A DNA stretch of 45,801 nt from Eubacterium sp. (lineage in GTDB: Bacteria; Bacillota; Clostridia; Lachnospirales; Lachnospiraceae): the NCBI GenBank assembly GCA_022796875.1, contig JAAWJJ010000023.1, positions 1 to 45,801 on the forward strand, written 5' to 3'. A program made the position numbers and the translations under genes. Positions 33,246 through 41,443 of the stretch are shown here, one piece after another. The first letter of the stretch is position 1, and every line of letters starts with the position of its first letter. The notes beneath the pieces were generated by a model. The model was not told the origin of the DNA and did not search any database. It worked only from the letters and a program-made list of their open reading frames with translations.

Positions 33246-35591
33246 TCAGCAGGCCAGCAATTCACTTAACGATTCATAATCGGCTTTTGGGGCCTCAAAT
33301 ACTTCTTTTACCCCGAGTCTTTTTAAGCAGGCCGTCGTTTTCGGCCCGATACTGTAAACCCTGACAGATTTTTCCCAGCCTTTTTCCAGTTTTGTTATCA
33401 ATCGCTTCGCAGAAGACGCACACGTAAACAACACCCCGTCATAATCCGTTATATTCCCCAGGTTTTTCGGATGGAACTCTGTTTCCTGGTTTTCATATAC
33501 GACGATTTCTTCCAATTCGCAATACCCCTGCAGCGCTTCTTTTAAATGGTTGTCTGCGTTTCCTGCTTTCAAATACCAGACTTTCTCTTTTCCGGTCAGG
33601 TGTTTTTTCAGTTCTTCCGCCAGGGCGTCGCTGTGGAACGCTTCCGGAACCAAATCTGCATGAATACCATAATTTTTCAAAAGCACCGCCGTTTTTGCTC
33701 CAATCACGGCAATTTTACATCCGGCCAGGTTTCTCACATCCAGTCCGCTTTCAACCGCGTTTTCCCAAAATGCGGTTACGCCGTTTTTACTCGTAAATAT
33801 CAACCAGTCCACATTCTTTAATTCATCGGAAGCAAACATTTCTTTTCTGTTTACAATTTCGCCTACCTGAATTTCCTTTACTATAGCTCCCTGCTTTTGT
33901 AAAAGTTCCCGCAACCTCGTCTTCTTTTCCCCTATAACCGGAATCAGGTACCGTTTTCCGAATAACGGACAGTTTTCAAAGAAATCCAGACGTTTTTGCA
34001 GGGAAACCACGTCGCCCACTACGATCACAGCCGGCGAAACCAACTGTGCACGTTCTACATCCTCTGCCAGATGCCCCAGATCCGAAATACAGGTTTTCTG
34101 TTCCGGGGTCGTCGCACAGGAGATCACGGCTGCTTTCCTGTCTTTCGACGCGCCCGCCTCAATCAGCCGGTCGGCAATTTCTCCCACTTTACTTAGTCCC
34201 ATAAGGAATACGCAGGTTTCTTCTCCTTTTGCCATTGCCTCAAAATCAATATCCGTCAGCTTATCGCTTTTGTCATGCGCGGTAACGACATGAAACCCAT
34301 GCGACAATCCCCGGTGAGTAATCGGTATCCCGGCATAAGCAAGTCCTGCGATGGCGGAACTGATACCCGGAATCACTTCAAAAGGCACTCCGTTTTCTCT
34401 TAAAAATAATCCTTCCTCACCGCCGCGCCCAAATACATAAACGTCCCCGCCCTTTAAACGGACCGTTTTCCCATATTTCATGCTCATTTCCACCAGAAGC
34501 CTGTTGATCTCTTCCTGCTTCATCGTATGGTTATGGCTGGCTTTGCCGACATAGACAAATTCGCATCCCGTCTTTGCCTCCTCCAGCAATTCCGGAGAAG
34601 AAAGCCTGTCATATACGATGCAGTCCGCCTCGCGGATCGCCCGCAGTCCTTTGACAGTAATCAGTTCCGCATCTCCCGGGCCGCCCCCGACCAGGGAAAC
34701 AACTCCCGCCATCTGCCGCCGTATTGCCGCCGCGGCTTCTTTTGCCAGTTTATCCGGTTCCGTCCCCCGTACGGCTGCATATGCCTGCCGGCTCCCGGTT
34801 TCGGTGCCAAACATTGCCCGCAGTTCATAGACTCCGTTTCCGTCTTTCTTGCATACGGCTCCTACCGGAATGTGGCAGTCACCGCCGATCTCTCGTAAAA
34901 ATCCCCGTTCGGCTTCTATTTCTGCTGCCGTTTCTTTATCATAAAATGCTTCCAGCATTTCCCTCAGCCGTTCCTCACCTTCGCGGATTTCCAACGCCAG
35001 CGCCCCCTGCGCCGGAGCCGGAATCATCTCTTCCGTTTCCAGATATGCAGTAATCTTATCCTGCAGACCCAATCGATGCAGCCCTGCGGCTGCCAGAACG
35101 ATACCGTCCAATTTCTCTTCTTCCATCTTCCGAAGCCTGGTATCTACATTTCCCCGGATATTGACTACGTTTAAGTCCGATCTTAACCGTTCCAACTGAA
35201 ATTCCCGGCGTTTGCTTCCGGTGCCGATTACCGCTCCCGGTGCCAGTTCTTTCAGTGAATTTTTTTCGCGCAGAATCAGAACATCCCTGGGGTTTTCCCT
35301 TTTCCACGACCGGGTAAACATCAGTCCTGCGGCCGGAACAGACGGCATATCTTTCATACTATGTACGCCGATGTCTATTTCCCGGTTTAAAATTTTCTCT
35401 TCAATTTCTTTCACAAACAGGCCTTTGTCCCCGATCTCATGCAGCGGCTTATCTAAAATCAAATCCCCTTTAGTCGTTACGATCTGAATCACAAATTCAT
35501 CTTCCGGATATGCCTCAGACAGCTTTTTGCATACAAATTCCGTCTGGGCCATTGCCAGTTTGGATTTTCTTGTCCCAATCACATACTTCAT
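33246..35591 (-). CDS. HemC-CobA-HemD fusion: hydroxymethylbilane synthase / uroporphyrinogen-III methyltransferase / uroporphyrinogen-III synthase
   Basis: One 781-residue protein carries three enzymes. Residues 1-293 are porphobilinogen deaminase, with MKYVIGTRKSKLAMAQTEFV, IGVHSMKDMPS and the dipyrromethane cysteine in IGGDCHIPVGA (C239). Residues about 296-540 are the SAM-dependent uroporphyrinogen-III C-methyltransferase (SUMT), with SLVGGGPGDAELITVKG, VRLKGGDVYVFGRGGEE and ITHRGLSHGF. Residues about 548-781 are uroporphyrinogen-III synthase, with DWLIFTSKNGVTAFWE and VLFTCASSAKRLI. It thus makes precorrin-2 directly from porphobilinogen. GGAG precedes the ATG. CobA-HemD fusions are common in clostridia; the three-way fusion is less common. 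Last gene of riboswitch operon 2. Confidence 0.94.
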   Translation of the reverse strand: MKYVIGTRKSKLAMAQTEFVCKKLSEAYPEDEFVIQIVTTKGDLILDKPLHEIGDKGLFVKEIEEKILNREIDIGVHSMKDMPSVPAAGLMFTRSWKRENPRDVLILREKNSLKELAPGAVIGTGSKRREFQLERLRSDLNVVNIRGNVDTRLRKMEEEKLDGIVLAAAGLHRLGLQDKITAYLETEEMIPAPAQGALALEIREGEERLREMLEAFYDKETAAEIEAERGFLREIGGDCHIPVGAVCKKDGNGVYELRAMFGTETGSRQAYAAVRGTEPDKLAKEAAAAIRRQMAGVVSLVGGGPGDAELITVKGLRAIREADCIVYDRLSSPELLEEAKTGCEFVYVGKASHNHTMKQEEINRLLVEMSMKYGKTVRLKGGDVYVFGRGGEEGLFLRENGVPFEVIPGISSAIAGLAYAGIPITHRGLSHGFHVVTAHDKSDKLTDIDFEAMAKGEETCVFLMGLSKVGEIADRLIEAGASKDRKAAVISCATTPEQKTCISDLGHLAEDVERAQLVSPAVIVVGDVVSLQKRLDFFENCPLFGKRYLIPVIGEKKTRLRELLQKQGAIVKEIQVGEIVNRKEMFASDELKNVDWLIFTSKNGVTAFWENAVESGLDVRNLAGCKIAVIGAKTAVLLKNYGIHADLVPEAFHSDALAEELKKHLTGKEKVWYLKAGNADNHLKEALQGYCELEEIVVYENQETEFHPKNLGNITDYDGVLFTCASSAKRLITKLEKGWEKSVRVYSIGPKTTACLKRLGVKEVFEAPKADYESLSELLAC

Positions 35592-35601
35592 AGTTTACTC
35601 C

Positions 35602-35690
35602 TGCTTTATTCCTGTAATGAACCCTGTATCATTCCTGTTTTATTTCTGTAATGAATCCTGTATCATTCCTGTTTTATTTCTGTTATAAAT
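35602..35690. repeat. 34-bp tandem repeat in the hemA-hemC gap
   Basis: About 2.3 copies of a 34-bp unit containing CTGTAATGAATCCTGTATCA and TTCCTGTTTTATTT fill most of the 117-bp gap between hemA and the hemC fusion. No promoter is evident within it. Confidence 0.7.
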
Positions 35691-35708
35691 CTTGTTTTAC
35701 TTTTTGTG

Positions 35709-36935
35709 TTAAATTTGAAAAAGCTGTTCTACGAGCTTCTTAAATTCTTCCTGCTCCTCTTTTGTATTCAACTGCTTTAACTCCCGGATCGGTTCACGCA
35801 AAAGCCGCTGCAAGGAAGCGTTTAGAACTTTTCGCAAAAGTTTCTGTTCCCTCTGATTTAATTCCATCTTTCGATTCAGGTATCCGTAACTGTCTTCCAC
35901 AATCGCACTGCATCTTTGCTGCAAAGATGCAATTGTCGCATCCATCCGGCTCGAACGGAACCATTCAAGAGTTTCCTGCAGGTCTTCATCAATCAATACT
36001 CTGCCTTGTTCCACCAGGTTCTTCCGTTCTTCCTCATTTTCTTTCACTATTTTCTGCAGTTCATCTAAGTTGATCAGCCGAATCAGCGGTTCTTCTGCAA
36101 ACGCCATATCTATATCCCTTGGTGCCGCCAGATCCAGAAAAGTGAGCGGACGTACCGGAGAAAAACAATCCCTTCTTACTACCAGATGCGGAGAGGCCGT
36201 AGCGGAAACTACAATATCACAGTCTTTCATCGCCTCATAGCGTTCCTCATAGGAAATGATCCGAATTTTTGGAAATTTTTCATGCAGTAACCGCGCATTC
36301 GCATAAGTCCGGCTGCATGCCGTCACGCTCTCCGCATGATTTTCAAATATATATTTGAGTGTCAGCGCCGCTGTCTTCCCGCTTCCGATAATCAATACCT
36401 TTTTGCCTGCAATCCCGCAGCTTACTTTCAGCCTCTGAATCCCGATATAGCTGATGGATAACGGTTTTTCACTGATTTTCAGTTCGGTCTGTACCTTTTT
36501 TGCACAAGTAACTGCATCCCTTACCATTTTATTCAGTTCTTTTCCGCTGTGTCCCATTGTTACGGAATATTCCAGGGCGTCTTTCACCTGCCCCAGAATC
36601 TGATCTTCTCCCAGTACCAGCGATTCCAGTCCTGCGGCAATCCGGAACAAATACGCAGCCGCTCCTTTTCCGGAATATGTGATAAGATATTTTTCTAAAC
36701 TGATATCGGGAAACATTTCTGTATAAATTTTCTGTACCTGTTTTCGCTGTTCTTCTATATCATAAAAATAATATACTTCACTTCGATTACAGGTAGAAAG
36801 TACCATGACCTGTTCTACCCCGATATTTTCCGCCTTTTGAAAAAAATCTATTTTCATGGCATTTGTAAAAGACGTCTTATCCCTGATATCAAGCTGTGCT
36901 TTCTTATAATTGATTCCCACAACCCCAAACTGCAT
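35709..36935 (-). CDS. hemA: Glutamyl-tRNA reductase
   Basis: This 408-residue enzyme reduces glutamyl-tRNA(Glu) to glutamate-1-semialdehyde, the first step of C5 tetrapyrrole synthesis. Marks are MQFGVVGINYKKAQLDIRDK, the nucleophile cysteine in VLSTCNRSEVYYF, LVLGEDQILGQVKDAL, and the NADPH-binding KKVLIIGSGKTAALTL. The C-terminus is the helical dimerisation domain. The start at 36935 is chosen for its GGGAG site and alignment; the frame is open ten codons further. It is the third gene of the early tetrapyrrole set in riboswitch operon 2, after hemB and hemL. Confidence 0.95.
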   Translation of the reverse strand: MQFGVVGINYKKAQLDIRDKTSFTNAMKIDFFQKAENIGVEQVMVLSTCNRSEVYYFYDIEEQRKQVQKIYTEMFPDISLEKYLITYSGKGAAAYLFRIAAGLESLVLGEDQILGQVKDALEYSVTMGHSGKELNKMVRDAVTCAKKVQTELKISEKPLSISYIGIQRLKVSCGIAGKKVLIIGSGKTAALTLKYIFENHAESVTACSRTYANARLLHEKFPKIRIISYEERYEAMKDCDIVVSATASPHLVVRRDCFSPVRPLTFLDLAAPRDIDMAFAEEPLIRLINLDELQKIVKENEEERKNLVEQGRVLIDEDLQETLEWFRSSRMDATIASLQQRCSAIVEDSYGYLNRKMELNQREQKLLRKVLNASLQRLLREPIRELKQLNTKEEQEEFKKLVEQLFQI

Positions 36936-37038
36936 TGGTTTTCTCCCTTTCCCTGCTGCAGTCAAATATCCATGTAAACATGGCTATTTTCCTCATTACT
37001 CGCGGCAATAAACAATCGCTTATTGTCGCTGTAAACAA

Positions 37039-38313
37039 TTATTGCCGTAAATATTCTTCCAAAATCCGGCACGTATATTTTATATCTTCCTCCGTATGTG
37101 CATCAGACAAAAACATTGCCTCAAACTGGGACGGCGCCACATAAATTCCTCTGTCCAGCAAATATCCGAAATATTCTGCATATCTGTCCTTATCGGAAGA
37201 TACTGCACTTTTATAATCCGTTACCTTTTCGGAAGTAAAGAAAATACTGAGCAGAGAACCGATCTGGTTTACGCACACCGATTCCCCTGCCACATTCCTG
37301 ACAACATCGGCAATTTTTTTTGCTTTGTCTTCCAGTCTGCGATAAATATCCTGATCTTCGGCTAATATTTTAAGCGTTTCAATCCCTGCCGTAGTAGAAA
37401 TGGGATTTCCAGACAACGTTCCCGCCTGATACACCGGCCCCAGAGGAGAAACCATTTCCATGATCTCCCTTTTTCCTCCGTATGCGCCGATCGGCATACC
37501 GCCTCCGACAATTTTTCCCAGCGTAGTCAGGTCCGGCTCGATCTGGAAATATTCCTGCGCGCCGCCAGGTGCCAGACGGAATCCGGTAATCACTTCGTCA
37601 AAAATCAAAAGCGCGCCGTATTGTGCTGTGATTTCCCTTAAAAATTCCAAAAAACCGTTTTCCGGAAGCACGACGCCCATATTTGCGGCAACCGGTTCTA
37701 CAATAACGGCTGCAATACTGTCCGGCTCCGCCAAAAACAGTTTTTCCACCGAATCTTTATCATTATAGGAAGCAATCAGGGTATTTCCAGTATAATCCGC
37801 GGGAATTCCGGCGCTGTCCGGTACTGACACCGTCAGCGCGGCTGATCCTGCCTTTACTAAAAGACCGTCCGAATGTCCATGATAACAGCCTTCAAATTTT
37901 ATTATTTTATCCCGCTTCGTATATCCTCTGGCAACACGGATTGCGCTCATGACCGCTTCCGTGCCGGAACTCACCAACCGGCTTACTTTCATAGACGGTA
38001 TTAATTCTGCAATCAACTCCGCCAGTATGACTTCCTTTTCCGTCGGTGCTCCATAGGTAAGCCCATAGCTGCAGGCTTCCTGCACCTTTTCTATGACACG
38101 CGGATGCGCGTGCCCCAAAATTCCCGGACCCCAGGAACAGACATAATCTATCATTTCGTTTCCGTCCACATCCGTAATTTTGTCCCCGGATGCAGACGCT
38201 ATAAAACGCGGCGTCCTCCCTACGGAGCCGAATGCCCGGACCGGACTGTTGACGCCGCCGGGAATATGACGTTTTGCAGCTTCAAATAATTCTTTTGATC
38301 TTATTTCTTCCAT
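37039..38313 (-). CDS. hemL: Glutamate-1-semialdehyde 2,1-aminomutase
   Basis: This 424-residue PLP enzyme converts glutamate-1-semialdehyde to 5-aminolevulinate. It is recognised by PGGVNSPVRAFGSVGRTPRF, SSGTEAVMSAIRVARGYT, FEGCYHGHSDGLLVKAGS, LLIFDEVITGFRLAPGGAQE and LTTLGKIVGGGMPIGAYGG with the PLP lysine (near 266). Length and motifs are complete. GAGGAG lies about ten bases before the ATG, six bases after hemB. A 103-bp gap follows before hemA, with no clear promoter. Confidence 0.96.
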   Translation of the reverse strand: MEEIRSKELFEAAKRHIPGGVNSPVRAFGSVGRTPRFIASASGDKITDVDGNEMIDYVCSWGPGILGHAHPRVIEKVQEACSYGLTYGAPTEKEVILAELIAELIPSMKVSRLVSSGTEAVMSAIRVARGYTKRDKIIKFEGCYHGHSDGLLVKAGSAALTVSVPDSAGIPADYTGNTLIASYNDKDSVEKLFLAEPDSIAAVIVEPVAANMGVVLPENGFLEFLREITAQYGALLIFDEVITGFRLAPGGAQEYFQIEPDLTTLGKIVGGGMPIGAYGGKREIMEMVSPLGPVYQAGTLSGNPISTTAGIETLKILAEDQDIYRRLEDKAKKIADVVRNVAGESVCVNQIGSLLSIFFTSEKVTDYKSAVSSDKDRYAEYFGYLLDRGIYVAPSQFEAMFLSDAHTEEDIKYTCRILEEYLRQ

Positions 38314-38319
38314 AGGTAT

Positions 38320-39294
38320 TTATTTCTCCTCTTTTATCCAACGTGCCACATCTAACGCATGATATGTAATAATCATTTTTGCACCGGCGCGCTTTAAGCC
38401 GGTCATAATCTCCATTACAATCTTTTTTTCATCAATCCATCCGTTTGCGGCGGCAGCTTTTACCATAGCGTATTCTCCGCTTACGTTATACGCCGCAATC
38501 GGAATATTGAATGTCCGGTCAATATCCCGGATAATGTCCATATATCCAATCGCCGGTTTTGCAATAATTATATCGGCGCCTTCCAGAATATCCTGTTCTA
38601 CTTCCCGCATGGCTTCCCGGCCGTTTGCCGGATCCATCTGATAAGTTTTCCGATCTCCGAACCCTGGCGCGGAATGAGCCGCATCCCGAAACGGGCCGTA
38701 AAAAGCGGATGCAAACTTTGCACTGTACGCCATAATTGGAATTTGAGTAAATCCGTTTTCATCCAATGCCGTACGTATTGCTTCCACCCGTTTATCCATC
38801 ATATCGCTGGGAGCGATCACATCGGCGCCGGCGCCGGCGTAACTTACCGCCGTTCTGGCCAGAAGCGGCAGCGTTTCATCATTTAATATGATTCCGTCTT
38901 TTACAAGCCCGCAGTGCCCGTGCGAAGTATATTCACAAAGACAAACGTCTGCAATTACAATTAAATGCCTGTATCTTTCATCCGACTTTATGAACCGGAT
39001 CGCTTTTTGCACAATTCCGTGTTCATCATATGCGCCGCTTCCGATTTCATCTTTATGCTCTGGAACACCAAACAGAAGAATAGCGGAAACGCCTGCTTCC
39101 AGCACGCGATCCAGTTCTTCTGGTAACCGGTCAATGGAATACTGGCATATTCCTGGCATGGAATCTACCGGATTGCACAATCCTTTTCCTTCTACCGCAA
39201 AAACCGGATAAATCAATTCTTCTTTCCGTATATGATTCTCCCTTATCATACTTCTTAAAGAAGCATTTGCCCTTAATCTTCTTGTCCTGTCCAC
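38320..39294 (-). CDS. hemB: Porphobilinogen synthase (delta-aminolevulinate dehydratase)
   Basis: This 324-residue enzyme condenses two 5-aminolevulinates to porphobilinogen. Marks are the N-terminal RRLRANASLRSMIRENHIRK, LFGVPEHKDEIGSGAYDEHG, a metal site DVCLCEYTSHGHCG with the three zinc cysteines, YSAKFASAFYGPFRDAA with the Schiff-base Lys, and the late second lysine in IIIAKPAIGYMD. Translation probably starts at GTG (39292-39294), eight bases after AGGAGG. It is followed at 6 bp by hemL. The upstream gap holds a minisatellite. Confidence 0.96.
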   Translation of the reverse strand: MDRTRRLRANASLRSMIRENHIRKEELIYPVFAVEGKGLCNPVDSMPGICQYSIDRLPEELDRVLEAGVSAILLFGVPEHKDEIGSGAYDEHGIVQKAIRFIKSDERYRHLIVIADVCLCEYTSHGHCGLVKDGIILNDETLPLLARTAVSYAGAGADVIAPSDMMDKRVEAIRTALDENGFTQIPIMAYSAKFASAFYGPFRDAAHSAPGFGDRKTYQMDPANGREAMREVEQDILEGADIIIAKPAIGYMDIIRDIDRTFNIPIAAYNVSGEYAMVKAAAANGWIDEKKIVMEIMTGLKRAGAKMIITYHALDVARWIKEEK

Positions 39295-39359
39295 GATACT
39301 TTCCCTCCTGAATTGAGTCTTACTTTTTCATAAGCCTGCTTATAACTAAATTCGTATCT

Positions 39360-39476
39360 ATTTGGTTTATCTGTATTTATCTGTATTTGTATTTATCTGT
39401 ATTTGTATTTATCTGTATTTGTATTTATCTGTATTTGTATTTATCTGTTTATCTGTATTTACCTGTATTTATCTAT
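39360..39476. repeat. 16-bp minisatellite (ATTTATCTGTATTTGT unit)
   Basis: ATTTATCTGTATTTGT is repeated about four to five times head to tail with degenerate flanks (TTTATCTG, TATTTACCTG). The array fills the gap between hemB and the precorrin-2 dehydrogenase gene and extends into the latter's stop codon region (TAA at 39459-39461). The repeats give many TAA-like and AT-rich steps but no clear promoter or hairpin. Confidence 0.85.
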
Positions 39477-40070
39477 GATTTCTTCTATTTCTTTTTCTGT
39501 TGGAATCCTGTCTTCTTCTAGGCCAAGCTGCAGCAATTCCCGGTAAATATTTTTTCCGGCGTTTTTTGTTTCTGTACACTGCTGCACGGTTTTTCTCAAA
39601 CTTCCCAAACAAGACGCCAGTTCCCCTATTTGCGGTGTCACTACGGAGCGCGTCTTTTCTTTTAAATACTGGGTGATCAGCGGACTTTGGCCTCCGCTGG
39701 AAAAAGCGGCGACTACTTCCTGTTCTTTCAGATACGCCGGAAAAATAAAACTACATTCTTCCGGTCGGTCTACCACGTTGATCGGAATTTTTTCCTGTTT
39801 GCACAAGCAGCTGATTTTGTGATTCAATGCAGTATCGTCCGTTGCCGCAACTACCAGTTCCTGTCCGTCCAGATCTTTTTCTTCAAAACATTTTTTCCGG
39901 CAGTCTACACCTGCCGTTTTGCAAATATCCGGCAGGATTTCCGGCGCCACTACCGTAAGCCGCGCTCCAAAATCCATTAATACTTTTACTTTATGAAATG
40001 CAATCCGTCCGCCTCCGATAATCAGGCAGCGTTTGTATTTTAATTCTACAAACATTGGGAAATATGACAT
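39459..40070 (-). CDS. Precorrin-2 dehydrogenase (siroheme synthase N-terminal type)
   Basis: This 203-residue NAD-dependent enzyme oxidises precorrin-2 to sirohydrochlorin; some relatives also insert iron. It shows the Rossmann start FVELKYKRCLIIGGGRIAFH, VVAATDDTALNHKISCLCK, NVVDRPEECSFIFPAYL and SSGGQSPLITQYLKEK. The length fits the CysG N-terminal domain/SirC/Met8 family. AAGGAG precedes the ATG. Its 3' end runs into a minisatellite. Together with the SUMT domain downstream it supplies sirohydrochlorin to CbiK/siroheme. Confidence 0.93.
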   Translation of the reverse strand: MSYFPMFVELKYKRCLIIGGGRIAFHKVKVLMDFGARLTVVAPEILPDICKTAGVDCRKKCFEEKDLDGQELVVAATDDTALNHKISCLCKQEKIPINVVDRPEECSFIFPAYLKEQEVVAAFSSGGQSPLITQYLKEKTRSVVTPQIGELASCLGSLRKTVQQCTETKNAGKNIYRELLQLGLEEDRIPTEKEIEEIIDKYR

Positions 40071-40088
40071 CTTTTACTCCTTTTGCTG

Positions 40089-40670
40089 CTATGAACTTTT
40101 CTTCTTTATAATATAATTCAGCACACCACCGGCCGCAATTATTACAAACGCTACGCACAGCACTCTTTTTGCCGCTTCCTGCGGCAGTTCGTTTTTGCTT
40201 CCTAACGAATCCCGATAAAATAAAAATTGATAATGCACTTCAACGGGATTTCCCATGGCTGTCGTATCTGCAATCACATTCATTTCTTCATCCCAGCAAA
40301 GTACCGGAATTTCAAAAACGGAATTCATTCCTTCTTCGCTCTGATTATAATAATATGCACCGTCCACTATCATATAATCATAATTAGAACTGCTCCACTG
40401 AATCCGGGCAACCGGAATCCCGTCTTTTACGGTAAGGAGCGTAGGCGAGGTCACGGACGCTTTTCCGCTTCCGCCGCTGATATCTACGGATACACTATAC
40501 TCTCCGTCTTCCATGGCAAAGGCGCACAAAAACGATATTGACAGGATAGCCAAAGCAATCAGGGAAGCCTTTTTAATGCTTTTTCTTCGTCCTATGCTTT
40601 TTCTTTGTTTTATGTTTCTTCCAATGCTTTTTACTCTGTTTTTACATATTATTTTCCTTACTCTGTTCAT
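40089..40670 (-). CDS. Membrane-anchored protein with one NEAT-like domain
   Basis: This 193-residue protein starts at an ATG with AGGAG eight bases upstream. A very basic N-terminus (about 1-35) leads into a signal/anchor segment LIALAILSISFLCAFAM. The exported domain (about 54-155) begins DGEYSVSVDISGGSGKASV, has WSSSNYDYMIVDGAYYYNQ, FEIPVLCWDEE, and NVIADTTAMGNPVEVHYQ. It ends with a C-terminal span LCVAFVIIAAGGVLNYI and a lysine tail. The domain matches module 2 of the lipoprotein at 19131-19997, including NYDYMIVDG. The gene follows an ABC-2 transporter in riboswitch operon 2. A tetrapyrrole-binding role is inferred from the NEAT resemblance and context. Confidence 0.7.
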   Translation of the reverse strand: MNRVRKIICKNRVKSIGRNIKQRKSIGRRKSIKKASLIALAILSISFLCAFAMEDGEYSVSVDISGGSGKASVTSPTLLTVKDGIPVARIQWSSSNYDYMIVDGAYYYNQSEEGMNSVFEIPVLCWDEEMNVIADTTAMGNPVEVHYQFLFYRDSLGSKNELPQEAAKRVLCVAFVIIAAGGVLNYIIKKKSS

Positions 40671-40702
40671 TTTGCCGCTCCTGTCTAAAATCCCTGGTTC
40701 CA

Positions 40703-41443
40703 TCATAGATTTTGTTTCCGGTAGACAAACCACAGTCCGATTGCCATAAAAACCGACAAATAAATAAGCAGTACCAGTATCCCAGCCGGGTTCCATGCTT
40801 CGCCGTAAGCGATATGTCTTACAATACTGCTGGTTTCGGACAACGGCAAAACGCCTACAATATTCCGGATTCCTTTCGGCATATTTTCCGTTGAAAAAAA
40901 GGTATTGCACAAAAAAGCCATCGGCATTACCAGATAGTTTGAAAACCTTGGCACATCCGCATGGTTTCTTGCCAGAAACGAAACCACAACTCCAAGGGCA
41001 GAAAAGACTGCGCCGTTTAAAAACAGCACCAGAAAAGACATACCGTTAAAAATAAGGCCGGTATGTATCGGCAATACAAGCAGCAGAATAATACCGCCGG
41101 CATAAAGTCCTCTCAATGATCCGGCAATGATCTGTCCGATCATAAACTGCCACAGCGGCGTCGGTGAAATCATAACCTGGTCAAACGCCTTTTCATACAG
41201 CCTCTGGACATTCAGGTTTTGCGCGATCGCATTGAAACTTCCGTTCATTGTCGTCAATGACACAACGCCCGGAATCAAATAGTGGAGATACGGCTTTCCG
41301 TGTGAAATCGTCTGGATTCCCAGTCCGAATACCAACAGATACATGAGCGGCGCGATCATAGCAGCCAGCGTAATCTTATAAAAATCTCTTCGAAACTCCA
41401 CCCATTTTTCCCATAAAATTGTTATGATCCCCATTTTCTTCAC
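40703..41443 (-). CDS. ABC-2 type transporter permease
   Basis: This 246-residue protein has six predicted membrane segments and ABC-2 family features of the drug/polysaccharide exporter type: FGLGIQTISHGKPYLHYLIPGVVSL and AFDQVMISPTPLWQFMIGQI, plus MAFLCNTFFSTENMPKGIRN. It pairs with the ATPase gene, which it overlaps by 4 bp if GTG 41441-41443 is used; an ATG at 41434 with AGGTG is the alternative. ABC-2 systems usually export. Why one sits in a B12-riboswitch operon between cbiL and a NEAT-like protein is unclear; export of a tetrapyrrole or maturation of a surface protein are possible. Confidence 0.85.
   Translation of the reverse strand: MKKMGIITILWEKWVEFRRDFYKITLAAMIAPLMYLLVFGLGIQTISHGKPYLHYLIPGVVSLTTMNGSFNAIAQNLNVQRLYEKAFDQVMISPTPLWQFMIGQIIAGSLRGLYAGGIILLLVLPIHTGLIFNGMSFLVLFLNGAVFSALGVVVSFLARNHADVPRFSNYLVMPMAFLCNTFFSTENMPKGIRNIVGVLPLSETSSIVRHIAYGEAWNPAGILVLLIYLSVFMAIGLWFVYRKQNL

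Noticed and set aside
39360..39476. Possible CRISPR array
   Set aside because: The units are 16 bp, directly abutting and without unique spacers; no cas genes are near.
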